Positions 43,219 to 52,856 are shown, counted from the first letter of the stretch. The stretch: 64,000 nt of DNA from Lachnospiraceae bacterium (GCA_900772845.1 CAAGSD010000035.1:1-64000); one strand, 5' to 3'. Numbers and translations: made by a program. The notes: generated by a model from the letters alone, not told the origin.

Positions 43219-45318
43219 ATGAAGAGAAAATTAGCATTTCTGGGAGCAATCCTCCTGGCAGCAGTTCTGTTTACCTATGAAGGTAATACCTACCGTACCT
43301 ATGCACTGGACGAAGAGGATCAGGCATGGATCAATGAGGCATCGGAAGCCCTGCAGAATATCGTGGAAGAACGGGAAGTCATGGCACTGGTGTATCTGTG
43401 CGATGATCTGACGATCCGGGCGGAAGCGGACGATACGAGTGCACAGGTAGTCACTGTACCCAGTGGACAACTGGTGATGATACAGGATGTGTCGGTGGAT
43501 GAAGCCTGCCAGGTATGGGAAAAAGTAACGGCGGAAGTCAGCGGCAGCGTCTATGAAGGCTACATTCCGAGGGAGAATCTGGCATGCTCCGATGAACGCT
43601 TCCTGGAATGGGAAGAATTGTATGGAATGAATCCCCAGGCGGCTGTGATGCTGACAGCGGAAAATGCCCCTGTGAACTATGTGGACATCGAACAGTTCCC
43701 GGCAAGCTATCAACCGGCACTGAGGGCATTAAAGGAAAAACATCCCAACTGGACCTTTGTGCGGCAGAACACCAATCTGGATTTCCAGACAGTCATTAAT
43801 AACGAGCTGCAGGGCGGAAAGAGCCTGGTATACAAAACCTACGGTGACTACTGCAAGGAAGGACAGCACAGCCCCGGATGGTATTTTGCATCTGAAGATA
43901 TCCTGAAGCTGTACATGGATCCAAGAAATTCTCTGCACGAGAATGCGATTTTCCAGTTTGAACAGCTGACTTATAATGAAAGCTATCATACCCAGGCAGC
44001 GGTGGATAGCTTCCTCAGCACAACTTTCATGAACAGCACCAGACCTGCACCGAAAAATGACATAACCTTCGCAGAAATCTTCTGGTCCATCGGCGCACAA
44101 CAGAAGATCAGCCCCTTCCATCTGGCGGCCAGAGTGCTGCAGGAACAGGGACAGGGAACCTCGCCACTGATCTCCGGGACTTATCCGGGGTATGAAGGAT
44201 ACTATAATTACTTTAATATCGGAGCCAGCGGCAGTACCAATGAACAGATTTATGCCAATGGTCTGACCTATGCGAAAAATGCGGACTGGCACGATACTTA
44301 CTTTTCCGTATTGGGCGGCGCAACAATACTGGCGGAAAGATATATCTGGAAAGGACAGGATACCCTGTATCTACAGAAATATAATGTCTCAGCAAACGCA
44401 AGCAATCCTATATACACACACCAGTATATGCAGAACATTGCGGCACCCACTTCGGAAGCACTGAGTATCAAAAAACTTTATGAAAGTGCGGGAGCCCTGG
44501 ATAACACCTTCGTGTTCAAAATTCCGGTCTACGAGAACATGCCGGCCACGGCCTGCCCGACACCGACGTCTTCTACCAACGTGGTGCTGCAGGTGCCCTC
44601 AGGATATGATGCTTCCACGATTTACATAGACGGAATGCCTTACACACCCCAGGTGCGGAACAACCGGCAGATCGTTACCCTGCCGAACGGAAACGCTCAG
44701 GCAGCGGTGGTTTACCGTTATAATGAAAACGGAGCGCCCATCGGTATGTATGTGTGGACACTGGAATATCGCAATAATGCCTATGCCGTAACGGCGCAGC
44801 CGGACCTTACCGACCTGTTGACCTATCACGGATTTTCCATCCGTATCACCGGCAAAGCGGGCATCCGTTTTAAGACGGGCATCAGTGCCGACCTGCGAAA
44901 CAGATTGCTGAACGGCGGCGTGAATGGCTATTCCCTGAAAGAATACGGAACGCTGGTCATGAACAATGCCAACCGCAACACCTATCCCATGATCAAGGGC
45001 GGTGAAAAAGTCATCAGCGGCATTGCCTACGGAACCGATGGCAATGGGGTACATCAGGACAGCATCTACGAGACGGTGGATGGAAGATACCGCTACACTT
45101 CCGTGCTGGTGGGACTACCGGCAGATCAGTATAAGGTCGAGTATGCTTTCCGGGGATACATCGTGCTTACAAAAGATAATAAAGATATCACCATTTACGG
45201 TCCTGCCATGGCAAAGAGTATCTACGCTCTGGCGGAACAGGTGCTGAATATGGGAACCTATGCATCAGGCTCGGAGGCAGATGCCTTCCTGCGCAAACTG
45301 ATCAGTGACGCAAAATAA
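43219..45318 (+). CDS. Exported SH3-glucosaminidase (GH73-like) wall hydrolase
   Basis: About 699 residues. Signal peptide (about 1-22, AFLGAILLAAVLFTY), a bacterial SH3-like wall-binding domain (about 55-125, LTIRAEADDTSAQVV), then an N-acetylglucosaminidase domain (about 165-430) with WTFVRQNTNLDFQTVI, SPFHLAARVLQEQGQG (likely catalytic Glu), YNYFNIGASGSTNEQIYANGL and GGATILAERYI. The C-terminal third (about 490-699) is unassigned and beta-rich. It likely trims peptidoglycan where the polymer is attached or exported. ATG 43219 follows AAGGA by seven bases; upstream in-frame ATGs lack a site. Confidence 0.88.
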   Translation: MKRKLAFLGAILLAAVLFTYEGNTYRTYALDEEDQAWINEASEALQNIVEEREVMALVYLCDDLTIRAEADDTSAQVVTVPSGQLVMIQDVSVDEACQVWEKVTAEVSGSVYEGYIPRENLACSDERFLEWEELYGMNPQAAVMLTAENAPVNYVDIEQFPASYQPALRALKEKHPNWTFVRQNTNLDFQTVINNELQGGKSLVYKTYGDYCKEGQHSPGWYFASEDILKLYMDPRNSLHENAIFQFEQLTYNESYHTQAAVDSFLSTTFMNSTRPAPKNDITFAEIFWSIGAQQKISPFHLAARVLQEQGQGTSPLISGTYPGYEGYYNYFNIGASGSTNEQIYANGLTYAKNADWHDTYFSVLGGATILAERYIWKGQDTLYLQKYNVSANASNPIYTHQYMQNIAAPTSEALSIKKLYESAGALDNTFVFKIPVYENMPATACPTPTSSTNVVLQVPSGYDASTIYIDGMPYTPQVRNNRQIVTLPNGNAQAAVVYRYNENGAPIGMYVWTLEYRNNAYAVTAQPDLTDLLTYHGFSIRITGKAGIRFKTGISADLRNRLLNGGVNGYSLKEYGTLVMNNANRNTYPMIKGGEKVISGIAYGTDGNGVHQDSIYETVDGRYRYTSVLVGLPADQYKVEYAFRGYIVLTKDNKDITIYGPAMAKSIYALAEQVLNMGTYASGSEADAFLRKLISDAK

Positions 45319-45328
45319 ACGCTTTAGC

Positions 45329-45342
45329 GGGGCTTTCGCCCC
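45329..45342. other. Small GC hairpin beside the third palindromic element
   Basis: GGGGC-TTTC-GCCCC; read on the minus strand the loop is GAAA, a stable tetraloop like the one in copy 2. There is no T-run on either side, so it is not a standard terminator. Confidence 0.5.
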
Positions 45343-45348
45343 CCGACC

Positions 45349-45518
45349 TTGATACCTACGGATTGCTTCGTGCTACGCACTTCCACAATTCGACCCGCTA
45401 TTCGCATATCGTGGGATTATCATCCCACTTTTATGCTCATATCGGGGCGGGTCATAAGGTCTTTCACCCACCTATGAGCAAGCTCATGTGGGCTTAGACC
45501 TTCTGACCCTGGTATCAA
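45349..45518 (-). repeat. Cloverleaf palindromic element, copy 3 (170 bp, inverted)
   Basis: Outer stem TTGATACC (45349-45356) with GGTATCAA (45511-45518) encloses three hairpins. Read on the minus strand they are: AAGGTCT/AGACCTT (45502-45456) with inner CCCAC/GTGGG and ATGAGC/GCTCAT; then GACCCGC/GCGGGTC (45453-45392) carrying TAT, tandem G-A mismatches and GCAT/ATGC (TATGAGCAT against ATGCGAATA), tipped by GTGGGA/TCCCAC; then ATTG/CAAT (45389-45362) tipped by GTGC-GTA-GCAC. The order and motifs match copy 2, so this copy is inserted in the opposite orientation. Confidence 0.85.
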
Positions 45519-45546
45519 ATAAATAAATATAGATAGGACAAAAAAG

Positions 45547-47472
45547 ATGAAAAGACATGCAAAAAAGTATCTGGCACTGACAATCAGCGCTATAATGGCA
45601 GTATCCCTCGCAGCTTGCGGGGACGGCAGCGACAGTACCTCAAACACGGCACTTGCACCGGTGGAAGCAGAACCGATGCTGTCGGATCAGGAACTGGAGA
45701 TCCTCAACCTTGAAACGAAATATAATAAAGGTGAATTTGAACAGGCAGACTACCTGGCTCTGGCAGAGGCCTACAACAAAGCGGGATATATCCGCAGACA
45801 GCGTGACCTGTTGGAGCAGGAGTACAGACTTTATGATGATATGGATGCATTTGCAGCCCTGCAGGAACTCAGTGTGAATCTGGAAGAAGAGACCGACAGC
45901 ATCCGTGCCAGAGCAGAGGAAATGCTGCACGATCTGGAACTGCCGGAATATCTGGAGGAGAGCGTCAACCTGATCGACAGCGAGGACTGGTTCCTGACCA
46001 TGATGCCGAAGCTGAAAGAAGGACAACGCAATTATTATCTGGAACGGGACAGCGAACCACTGCTCTATGTACAGGTGGGATATACGGAAGAAGGACAGTG
46101 CTTTTCCAAGGTATGGTATACCGACAGCCAGGCAGGCCGCTTCCTGAGCCAGGAGGGCACGACGATCCGCATGGTGACCGTGACGCCTGCCGGAACCACA
46201 GAGGATACTGCGGCACCCGAGACCGGAACCGAGGAAGGTGCGGAGGAAGGCACGGGCACGTATGCAGCCGATGCGACAGAGCCTGCAGCAGCTGACATTC
46301 AGGATACCGCAGCACCTACGACAGATGCGCCTGCAAACACTGAGGCATGGAACGGCAGCTTCGAGGCATGGACCATGGATTGTGCGGACGGCAGTATCAT
46401 TCATGAACAGGGAACTATGCAAAACGGCGTTCTCACCGGGGAATATACCTGCAACGTAGCTGCCGGAGAAGGCCCTATGGAAGCTTTTTCTCTGTGGAGT
46501 AATCGTGAAGCAAAGGAATATATCACTTACACCGGCACCTTTGATGCAGAGGGAAAGATCCTGACAGAACAGCCTTCGGAAGATGCCAAGAAAAAGCTGC
46601 TGGAAGGGACTGAATATATTGATCTCATTCTCTATGCCTATGATGCGGACGGCGAGAACTGCCTGTGGCAGGGCATCGGCGCAGGAGAGACTGCGGAGGA
46701 TTACCGCTTCGGACAGGAGATGATCGGACTGGAGATCCGTCCGGAATATATCTCCTATGAGGTGACAGAGGATATGACAGATGCTGCAAACAGCGCGGAT
46801 ACTGCAGACAATACGACTTCTGCGGACGGCACGGGCAATGTGACAGACGGTACCACAGGAGATGCAGCAGATATCGCAGGCGGCACCCCCCGAATCCGTA
46901 TCTATGATGGGGAAGTCCAGTGGTTTGACGGCACATACTGGGTCGGCGCCGGCAGCGTAAGAGAGCTGGCAAAACAGGATCCCTTCGCAGCCTATGAAGA
47001 GAACCATACTGCCAATACGGCAGGAAGTGTTACCGGCAGCATCACAGGCAGTGCCAACGGCAATGCATCCAATACAGATGACGGACAGAATATCACCGGC
47101 AATACAAGCACTGCGGGAGACAAGACCGGCGGCAGCATCCAGAAGCCTACGCCTACCCCGGCAGCGACCGCAAAGCCTGCCACAAAACCGGCTGCGTCTA
47201 CGCCCAAGCCTGCTGCGAAGCCTGCGGCCACCGCAAAGCCTACTCCGGCTCCTACACAGGCACCGGCGCAGGATGATCACAACGATAATCATGACGACAA
47301 TAACAACAACAATAATAATAACAACAATAATAACAATAACGACAGCAATAATAACAATAATAACGATAACAACAGCAGTAATGACAGCAACAGCGGAGGC
47401 AACTCCGGAGGTGACAGCGGTAATTCCGGCGGAAACGATGTGGACGTGGAATGGACACCGGATCTGATGTAA
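45547..47472 (+). CDS. Large wall-spanning lipoprotein with poly-Asn tract
   Basis: A 641-residue lipoprotein (lipobox SLAAC, Cys at about residue 23). A helical, TPR-like region (about 40-135), two MORN/beta-like segments (about 270-350) with repeated GxxxGEYTC/YTGTFD phrases, Ala/Thr/Glu-rich linkers, and near residue 470 IYDGEVQWFDGTYW. Then a Pro/Ala/Lys/Thr repeat typical of wall-spanning stalks and an Asn/Asp/Ser/Gly tail with fourteen consecutive Asn. Function unknown; it may sense or anchor the surface polymer. The 228-base gap upstream is filled by the inverted palindromic element. Confidence 0.8.
   Translation: MKRHAKKYLALTISAIMAVSLAACGDGSDSTSNTALAPVEAEPMLSDQELEILNLETKYNKGEFEQADYLALAEAYNKAGYIRRQRDLLEQEYRLYDDMDAFAALQELSVNLEEETDSIRARAEEMLHDLELPEYLEESVNLIDSEDWFLTMMPKLKEGQRNYYLERDSEPLLYVQVGYTEEGQCFSKVWYTDSQAGRFLSQEGTTIRMVTVTPAGTTEDTAAPETGTEEGAEEGTGTYAADATEPAAADIQDTAAPTTDAPANTEAWNGSFEAWTMDCADGSIIHEQGTMQNGVLTGEYTCNVAAGEGPMEAFSLWSNREAKEYITYTGTFDAEGKILTEQPSEDAKKKLLEGTEYIDLILYAYDADGENCLWQGIGAGETAEDYRFGQEMIGLEIRPEYISYEVTEDMTDAANSADTADNTTSADGTGNVTDGTTGDAADIAGGTPRIRIYDGEVQWFDGTYWVGAGSVRELAKQDPFAAYEENHTANTAGSVTGSITGSANGNASNTDDGQNITGNTSTAGDKTGGSIQKPTPTPAATAKPATKPAASTPKPAAKPAATAKPTPAPTQAPAQDDHNDNHDDNNNNNNNNNNNNNNDSNNNNNNDNNSSNDSNSGGNSGGDSGNSGGNDVDVEWTPDLM
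47299..47340 (+). repeat. AAY trinucleotide tract coding for 14 Asn
   Basis: Fourteen consecutive AAT/AAC codons, continued less perfectly to about 47390 with Asp and Ser codons. The mixed AAT/AAC use argues for selection on the protein sequence as well as simple slippage. Confidence 0.85.
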
Positions 47473-47511
47473 AGACAGGATACCTAAGAGGAAAAGGACG
47501 CAAGGAAACGA

Positions 47512-48996
47512 ATGAAACTGACGGAAAAGAAAAAACTGATATTGATTCATATTGTATATGTGCTGGCACTGGTGGTGATCCTATGGCCACTGCTGGTACT
47601 GGCAAAATACGACTACCCAACGGCGGACGACTGGTCTTTCGGAAAGTATATGTACTGGGCCATGCAGGCCGGAGAAGGGCTGCATGGTGTCTTCCGAGCT
47701 ATTTACCAGACTATCTCCCAGAATGTATGGGAAGCCAGATTTTCCATTCTTATTCTGTCTGCCCTGCAACCTGCGGCATTCGGGGAACATTTTTACCGCA
47801 TTACCCCATACCTGATGATTGGCTCTGTAGTACTGTCTCAGTTACTTTTGCTGAAAGAGTGTATTGCAGGAAAAGAAAAAGAAAACAACTGGCTCATTCT
47901 TCCGATTGGCATTCCCATGACAATCATTCAGTTACTTTATTGTCCTTACCCGGAGGAAAGTTTTTACTGGTACAACGGATCAGTGAATTACACATTTGTA
48001 TATAGTCTATCCTTGCTATTGCTAGTATTGTATTTGGAGATTGGTATTGGCGAAATCAGCAAAGGGAAGAGGATTATATTCACCATATTAGCCTGCTTGC
48101 TGGCAGTTCTGGTGGGGGGAAACAATTTTTCCACCAGCGTTTCTACTATGTGCCTACTGCTCTGTCTGCAGGTATTGATGCTGGTTTACAAAAAGGATGC
48201 GTTTCGCTATACATGGATTGTGACATTGCTGGAGACCATTAGCGTTCTGATATGTATAACTTCTCCGTTGACTGCAATGCGTCTCAATAGCAATTTTGGT
48301 GGGACTATAGCGAATTCTCCCATTATGGCCATTTTGCTTTCATTTGAAAGAACTTTTTTTAACATCATCAGCTGGACCAACCTTAAGGTGTTATTTATGC
48401 TTTTGCTGATCCTGCCCTTCCTGTGGAAAGCAGTGAGAAAAATGAATTATTCCTTCCGCCTGCCGGGCGTATTTATCGCCCTTTCCTTTGGTATTTATTC
48501 TTCTCAGGCAACGGCAACTCTTTACGTGGACGGCACCATGGGCGGAGGCAGACAGGGAGCCATCCTCTGGTATTTCTATGTACTTTGGCTGGTGGCCAAT
48601 GTCATGTACTGGTGCGGATGGATCGCAAAACGTGTAATAAAAGAGGAAAAAGCGGAACGCACCGATGAAATCTTGAAGAAATATCTTCTGCGCTATTGTG
48701 TAGCAACCGGAGCATTTCTGGCGGCAGCAGTCCTGTTTGGCAACGTACAGGGAACCACTAGCTACCGGGCTTACCGCATGTGGAAAAACGGCTGGGCACA
48801 AGCCTACGGTGCCGGCTGGGAGGAACGACTGAAAGTATTGAAGGACGACTCTGTGAAAAATCCGGTATTCACGCCGTTAAATTATGTGGAACTGCTCATG
48901 TATACCGATCTCCAACCGGAGGACGGATATGTGTGGGTAAATGGTGCATGCGCGGAATATTACGGGAAAGAATCGATCACTGTGGTGGCGGAATAA
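47512..48996 (+). CDS. DUF6056-like polytopic membrane protein
   Basis: A 494-residue protein with about eleven TMs. The early extracellular motif KYDYPTADDWSFGKYMYWAM and NVWEARFSILILSAL resemble the DUF6056 family (relatives of C-type membrane glycosyltransferases), where a DD pair after TM1 is conserved. It may glycosylate the exported polymer or a lipid. AAGGAAACGA precedes ATG 47512. Last gene of locus 1, followed by a terminator. Family assignment is moderately sure. Confidence 0.72.
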   Translation: MKLTEKKKLILIHIVYVLALVVILWPLLVLAKYDYPTADDWSFGKYMYWAMQAGEGLHGVFRAIYQTISQNVWEARFSILILSALQPAAFGEHFYRITPYLMIGSVVLSQLLLLKECIAGKEKENNWLILPIGIPMTIIQLLYCPYPEESFYWYNGSVNYTFVYSLSLLLLVLYLEIGIGEISKGKRIIFTILACLLAVLVGGNNFSTSVSTMCLLLCLQVLMLVYKKDAFRYTWIVTLLETISVLICITSPLTAMRLNSNFGGTIANSPIMAILLSFERTFFNIISWTNLKVLFMLLLILPFLWKAVRKMNYSFRLPGVFIALSFGIYSSQATATLYVDGTMGGGRQGAILWYFYVLWLVANVMYWCGWIAKRVIKEEKAERTDEILKKYLLRYCVATGAFLAAAVLFGNVQGTTSYRAYRMWKNGWAQAYGAGWEERLKVLKDDSVKNPVFTPLNYVELLMYTDLQPEDGYVWVNGACAEYYGKESITVVAE

Positions 48997-49050
48997 TAAA
49001 GCCATCGCATGAAAAGTGCAGATGAAAAGAGACATGCCAGGTCACAGAGA

Positions 49051-49080
49051 GGGCATCGGTAGAAACACCGGTGCCCTTTT
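49051..49080 (+). terminator. Terminator ending polysaccharide locus 1
   Basis: GGGCATCGGT (49051-49060) pairs with ACCGGTGCCC (49067-49076), one G-T pair, six-base loop, then TTTT. Confidence 0.88.
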
Positions 49081-49261
49081 ACGCATCAAAAAGCTGATTG
49101 AAATATTCAACGTCAAAACGATTCGAAAAGAATGAATGAGATTCAACCGCTTAAGATATGTACAATGGTTGAAATATTTTTGTGATGTAATGTTTTAAAG
49201 AGTTCATTAGAATAAGCCCTTCCATTTTTCCTAAAGAATTTATATGATAATAAATAAAAGC

Positions 49262-49290
49262 TTGTACTTATGACCTAAATTGATTAAAAT
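49262..49290 (+). promoter_or_regulatory. Promoter of polysaccharide locus 2
   Basis: TTGTAC (49262-49267) and TAAAAT (49285-49290), 17-base spacer, giving a leader of about 45 bases before ATG 49343. Confidence 0.55.
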
Positions 49291-49342
49291 AGAGAAGAAT
49301 ATATGGTGATTTATTATAGAAAACGGAATTGAGGATAATGAT

Positions 49343-50929
49343 ATGGAAGTTACTATAAAGGGGAAGATGTTCCGTATATGGTCAAAGAAGAGGATATTAT
49401 ATACCATCTGCTTTTTCCTGTTCTGTGTGATCGATCAGAGAACCAAGACCGGTTCCGGTTTGGATGGAATCATAGAGATGTTTCGAGATATGGCTGGGGT
49501 TCTCATGGCTGTTATTATTATGTCACACTATAAGTGGGCAGAATTTATGGAGTATAAGATTCCATATGCAATTTGGACCGTGCTGGGACTGGTCGTGGGA
49601 GTGCTGTTTGTGTTATTAGGCCAGTCCTTTGCGTATTTTGTGAATGACCGCACAATGATTAGTCTGGATGTTCTTCTCTTTGGTTATGTGGTAATTCATA
49701 CGTTTATCAGCATAGTGAAGGAAAAGAAATATCCGAAACTGAACAAGGGAATGTTTGGCTTGTGGATAGTCATGATGCTTTTGATGATCTTTTCCAGAAG
49801 CGATTATGTGTGGCCGTTTTGCTATTTTATTATGTTTGGGTGTTTTTACCTTACAGATTTTACGGAAGAGGAGCAGGAGGACTTGTATCAGGGAATTATG
49901 AATGGAGTCATCTTCGCTTTTTTTGCGTTTCAGGCATTCTGCTGTGTGTTCCGGCCGTATGATCAAGTTCGCTATATTGGGATTTATAATAACTGCAATC
50001 TGAATGGTCTGTTTTACTTGGTAGTGTTGGCAGCAGTGTTTGGAAAAATATTGTATGTGACGAAAGAAAACAAACGTAAATTCTGGAAAATATACTATTG
50101 GCTTGGGGCAGGAGTGGTGTACGCACTTATTTTTATGACGATAGGGCGAACGGTATGGCTCGTGGCTTTTATATTGGGGTTATTGTGTCTCGGATATTAT
50201 CAAATAATTCGAAAAAATAAATTTTGTTTTGCAAGAAGCGGCATATTGTTGGTTATATGTGTATGCATAATGTTTCCTGTGACATTTGGAATGATCAGAT
50301 ATTTGCCGCCGGTATTCCATCATCCGGTATGGTTTTGGGGAGAATGGGGGGATGAAAAAGTTCATTCATGGGATGCATGGGACTCAGAAAAATATGTAAA
50401 TGTAAATGATATAATGGAAAATGCAATTGGTAGAACTACTGTTATTACAGAAAAAATATTTGGAACCAATTTATTTTCTATGAAAGTGTGTGCAGCAGAA
50501 CTTACGAGGGAAGAAAAAGCGGTCCTAAAAACATACGAAGAGTATTCAAACCCTTTTATTGTAAGAAAAACAATTTATAATTATTACTTGCATCACTTGA
50601 ACTTTTGGGGACACCCGAAATCAGAACAAGGATTCCAGCTGGTGGCTGATTATTGGATAGGTCATGCCCACAATATATATTTGCAATACAGCACAGATTT
50701 TGGCATTTGCGTGGGAGTGTGTTTTATTGTGCTGGCGCTATGGAGTGCTGGCCAGTTAGTGATGAAAGAGCACCAAAAAAGAAATATAGAAAGTTACGTA
50801 TATTTGCTATTATTGTTGATACCATTGCTGTTTGGAATGTTGGAATATTCATGGGGAAGTGGATCGATAACAATTATCCTTATGTTTTTCTCATGGAGAA
50901 GAGCAATGTTGATGGATGTAAACAATTGA
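49343..50929 (+). CDS. O-antigen ligase/Wzy-like membrane protein
   Basis: A 528-residue protein with about twelve TMs. IYNNCNLNGLFYLVVLAAVFG and, after a large extracellular loop, DYWIGHAHNIYLQYSTDFGI give the Wzy_C/WaaL-type H-x-H-N motif. It polymerises repeat units or ligates finished polymer to its acceptor on the outer face of the membrane. First gene of the AT-rich locus 2; GAGGA stands seven bases before ATG 49343. Confidence 0.87.
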   Translation: MEVTIKGKMFRIWSKKRILYTICFFLFCVIDQRTKTGSGLDGIIEMFRDMAGVLMAVIIMSHYKWAEFMEYKIPYAIWTVLGLVVGVLFVLLGQSFAYFVNDRTMISLDVLLFGYVVIHTFISIVKEKKYPKLNKGMFGLWIVMMLLMIFSRSDYVWPFCYFIMFGCFYLTDFTEEEQEDLYQGIMNGVIFAFFAFQAFCCVFRPYDQVRYIGIYNNCNLNGLFYLVVLAAVFGKILYVTKENKRKFWKIYYWLGAGVVYALIFMTIGRTVWLVAFILGLLCLGYYQIIRKNKFCFARSGILLVICVCIMFPVTFGMIRYLPPVFHHPVWFWGEWGDEKVHSWDAWDSEKYVNVNDIMENAIGRTTVITEKIFGTNLFSMKVCAAELTREEKAVLKTYEEYSNPFIVRKTIYNYYLHHLNFWGHPKSEQGFQLVADYWIGHAHNIYLQYSTDFGICVGVCFIVLALWSAGQLVMKEHQKRNIESYVYLLLLLIPLLFGMLEYSWGSGSITIILMFFSWRRAMLMDVNN

Positions 50930-50962
50930 ATCTATAAATATACTAGAAGAGAGAATACTAGG

Positions 50963-52825
50963 ATGAAAAAAAATAGTTTTTTAAAAATTCCCATTAATCG
51001 GATCATTGCATTGATTCTTCTTGATATTATGTCTATTATAGTAGCGTCTGTTGGAGCACTATATATTCGGTTTGATTTCAATTTCTCTGCCATTCCGGTG
51101 GGGTACTTTGAAATGCTTGAAAATATTATTGTATTCAATATTGTATTGACACTCATTTTTTTTGCAGTATGGAAACTTTACAAAAGTGTATGGCGTTATG
51201 CAAGCGCAACGGAATTACTGAATATTGTTTTTGCTACTACGTGTACGGCAATAGCCCAAATTATTCTTTGTTATATTTTAGATAAAAAAATGCCACGGAG
51301 TTATTATGTATTATATTGGGCATTATTATTTGCTATGACTAGTGCGATAAGATTTAGCTACCGTATTTTGCGATTAATTAATTCTAAACGAACGGAATTC
51401 ACAGTGAGGAAGAAAGCAAGTAATGTAATGCTTATTGGTGCTGGAGCAGCAGCAAATTCGATTTTAAAAGAAATAGAAACCAGTCAATACCTTAGTTTAA
51501 ATGTTAAATGTATTATTGATGATCATAGTGGATGCCATGGAAAGTTTCTGCGTGGAGTGCCGATTATAGGTGGAAGAGACAAAATTATAGATGCTGTTGG
51601 TGAATATAACATAGATGAAATTATTTTTGCAATACCTTCTGCAAATACGCGAACAAAAAAAGAGATCTTGGATATTTGTAAAGAAACTGGATGTAAATTG
51701 CGGACTTTGCCGGGAATGTACCAATTGATTAACGGTGATGTGTCTATTGCAAAACTAAAAGAAGTAGAAATAGAAGATTTGTTAGGGAGAGAACCTATCC
51801 AAATAAACACAGAAGAAGTTTTGAATTATGTGAAAGATAAGGTGGTACTGGTTACCGGTGGTGGTGGATCCATCGGAAGTGAGCTGTGCAGACAGATTGC
51901 TAGCCATCAACCGAAACAATTAATTATCGTAGATATTTATGAAAATAATGCGTATGAGATTCAGCAGGAACTGATTCGAAAGTATCCAAAACTGAATTTG
52001 GTCGTGCTGATTGCATCCGTACGTAATACCGAAAGAATTGATTTCATTTTTGAAAAATACCATCCGAATATTGTCTATCATGCAGCCGCACATAAACATG
52101 TACCCCTTATGGAGGTAAGTCCTAATGAGGCGATTAAGAACAATGTATTTGGCACATACCGTACGGCACAGGCAGCTGACAAGTATGGTGCGGAAAAGTT
52201 TGTATTGATTTCTACGGATAAGGCAGTGAACCCTACCAATGTCATGGGTGCATCTAAACGAATGTGCGAAATGGTCATTCAGATGATGAACCGTCAGTCA
52301 AAGACCAATTTTGTGGCAGTTCGATTTGGTAATGTATTGGGTAGTAACGGAAGTGTCATTCCGCTCTTTAAGAAACAGATTGCAGAGGGTGGACCTGTTA
52401 CCGTTACAGATCCTAACATTATTCGATATTTCATGACGATACCAGAAGCGGTATCGTTGGTATTACAGGCTGGAGCTTATGCCCGGGGCGGGGAGATTTT
52501 CGTTCTGGATATGGGAGAACCGGTAAAAATTGTAGATCTGGCTACGAACCTCATTAAACTTTCCGGATACAAGCCGGGAGAAGATATTGAGATCAAGTTT
52601 ACAGGACTGCGCCCCGGTGAGAAGATGTACGAGGAACTCCTCATGAGCGAAGAGGGACTGAAGAAGACAGCAAACAAGATGATCTATATTGGAAAACCGA
52701 TTGAGTTTGATGATGACGTTTTCAAAAAGCAATTGGATAAGATTTATAAAGACGCTTATGATGAGACGGATAATATCCGTGAGGACATTAAAGAGATCGT
52801 ACCGACATATCAGTTGAAAGAGTAA
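50963..52825 (+). CDS. CapD/FlaA1-type UDP-sugar 4,6-dehydratase
   Basis: A 620-residue membrane-bound SDR. Four TMs (about 10-135), a CoA-binding-like Rossmann domain (about 145-265, VMLIGAGAAANSILKEI), and the catalytic SDR domain (about 285-590) with LVTGGGGSIGSELCRQI, HAAAHKHVPLMEVSPNEAIKNNVFGT and STDKAVNPTNVMGASKRMCE. It likely forms UDP-4-keto-6-deoxy-HexNAc for locus 2. Composition is mosaic: hand counts give about 32-33 percent G+C for lines near 51241 and 51481 but about 47-52 percent near 52561-52680. Start ATG 50963 follows AGAAGAGAG. Confidence 0.93.
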   Translation: MKKNSFLKIPINRIIALILLDIMSIIVASVGALYIRFDFNFSAIPVGYFEMLENIIVFNIVLTLIFFAVWKLYKSVWRYASATELLNIVFATTCTAIAQIILCYILDKKMPRSYYVLYWALLFAMTSAIRFSYRILRLINSKRTEFTVRKKASNVMLIGAGAAANSILKEIETSQYLSLNVKCIIDDHSGCHGKFLRGVPIIGGRDKIIDAVGEYNIDEIIFAIPSANTRTKKEILDICKETGCKLRTLPGMYQLINGDVSIAKLKEVEIEDLLGREPIQINTEEVLNYVKDKVVLVTGGGGSIGSELCRQIASHQPKQLIIVDIYENNAYEIQQELIRKYPKLNLVVLIASVRNTERIDFIFEKYHPNIVYHAAAHKHVPLMEVSPNEAIKNNVFGTYRTAQAADKYGAEKFVLISTDKAVNPTNVMGASKRMCEMVIQMMNRQSKTNFVAVRFGNVLGSNGSVIPLFKKQIAEGGPVTVTDPNIIRYFMTIPEAVSLVLQAGAYARGGEIFVLDMGEPVKIVDLATNLIKLSGYKPGEDIEIKFTGLRPGEKMYEELLMSEEGLKKTANKMIYIGKPIEFDDDVFKKQLDKIYKDAYDETDNIREDIKEIVPTYQLKE

Positions 52826-52856
52826 ATGAAAGCATATGGAATAAGGTGGTGTCAAA

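Larger units (their letters stand above)
48997..49342. other. Gap between the two polysaccharide loci (346 bp)
   Basis: Holds the terminator of locus 1 (49051-49080), then an AT-rich stretch of about 260 bases with one good promoter candidate just before the first gene of locus 2. No coding sequence, tRNA or repeat recognised. Base composition changes here from fairly GC-rich to AT-rich. Confidence 0.75.

Noticed and set aside
45640..47550. A 636-codon open frame on the minus strand
   Set aside because: It mirrors the plus-strand lipoprotein; its predicted product is Cys/Ile/Val-rich nonsense (the AAY tract read backwards) and it has no ribosome binding site.
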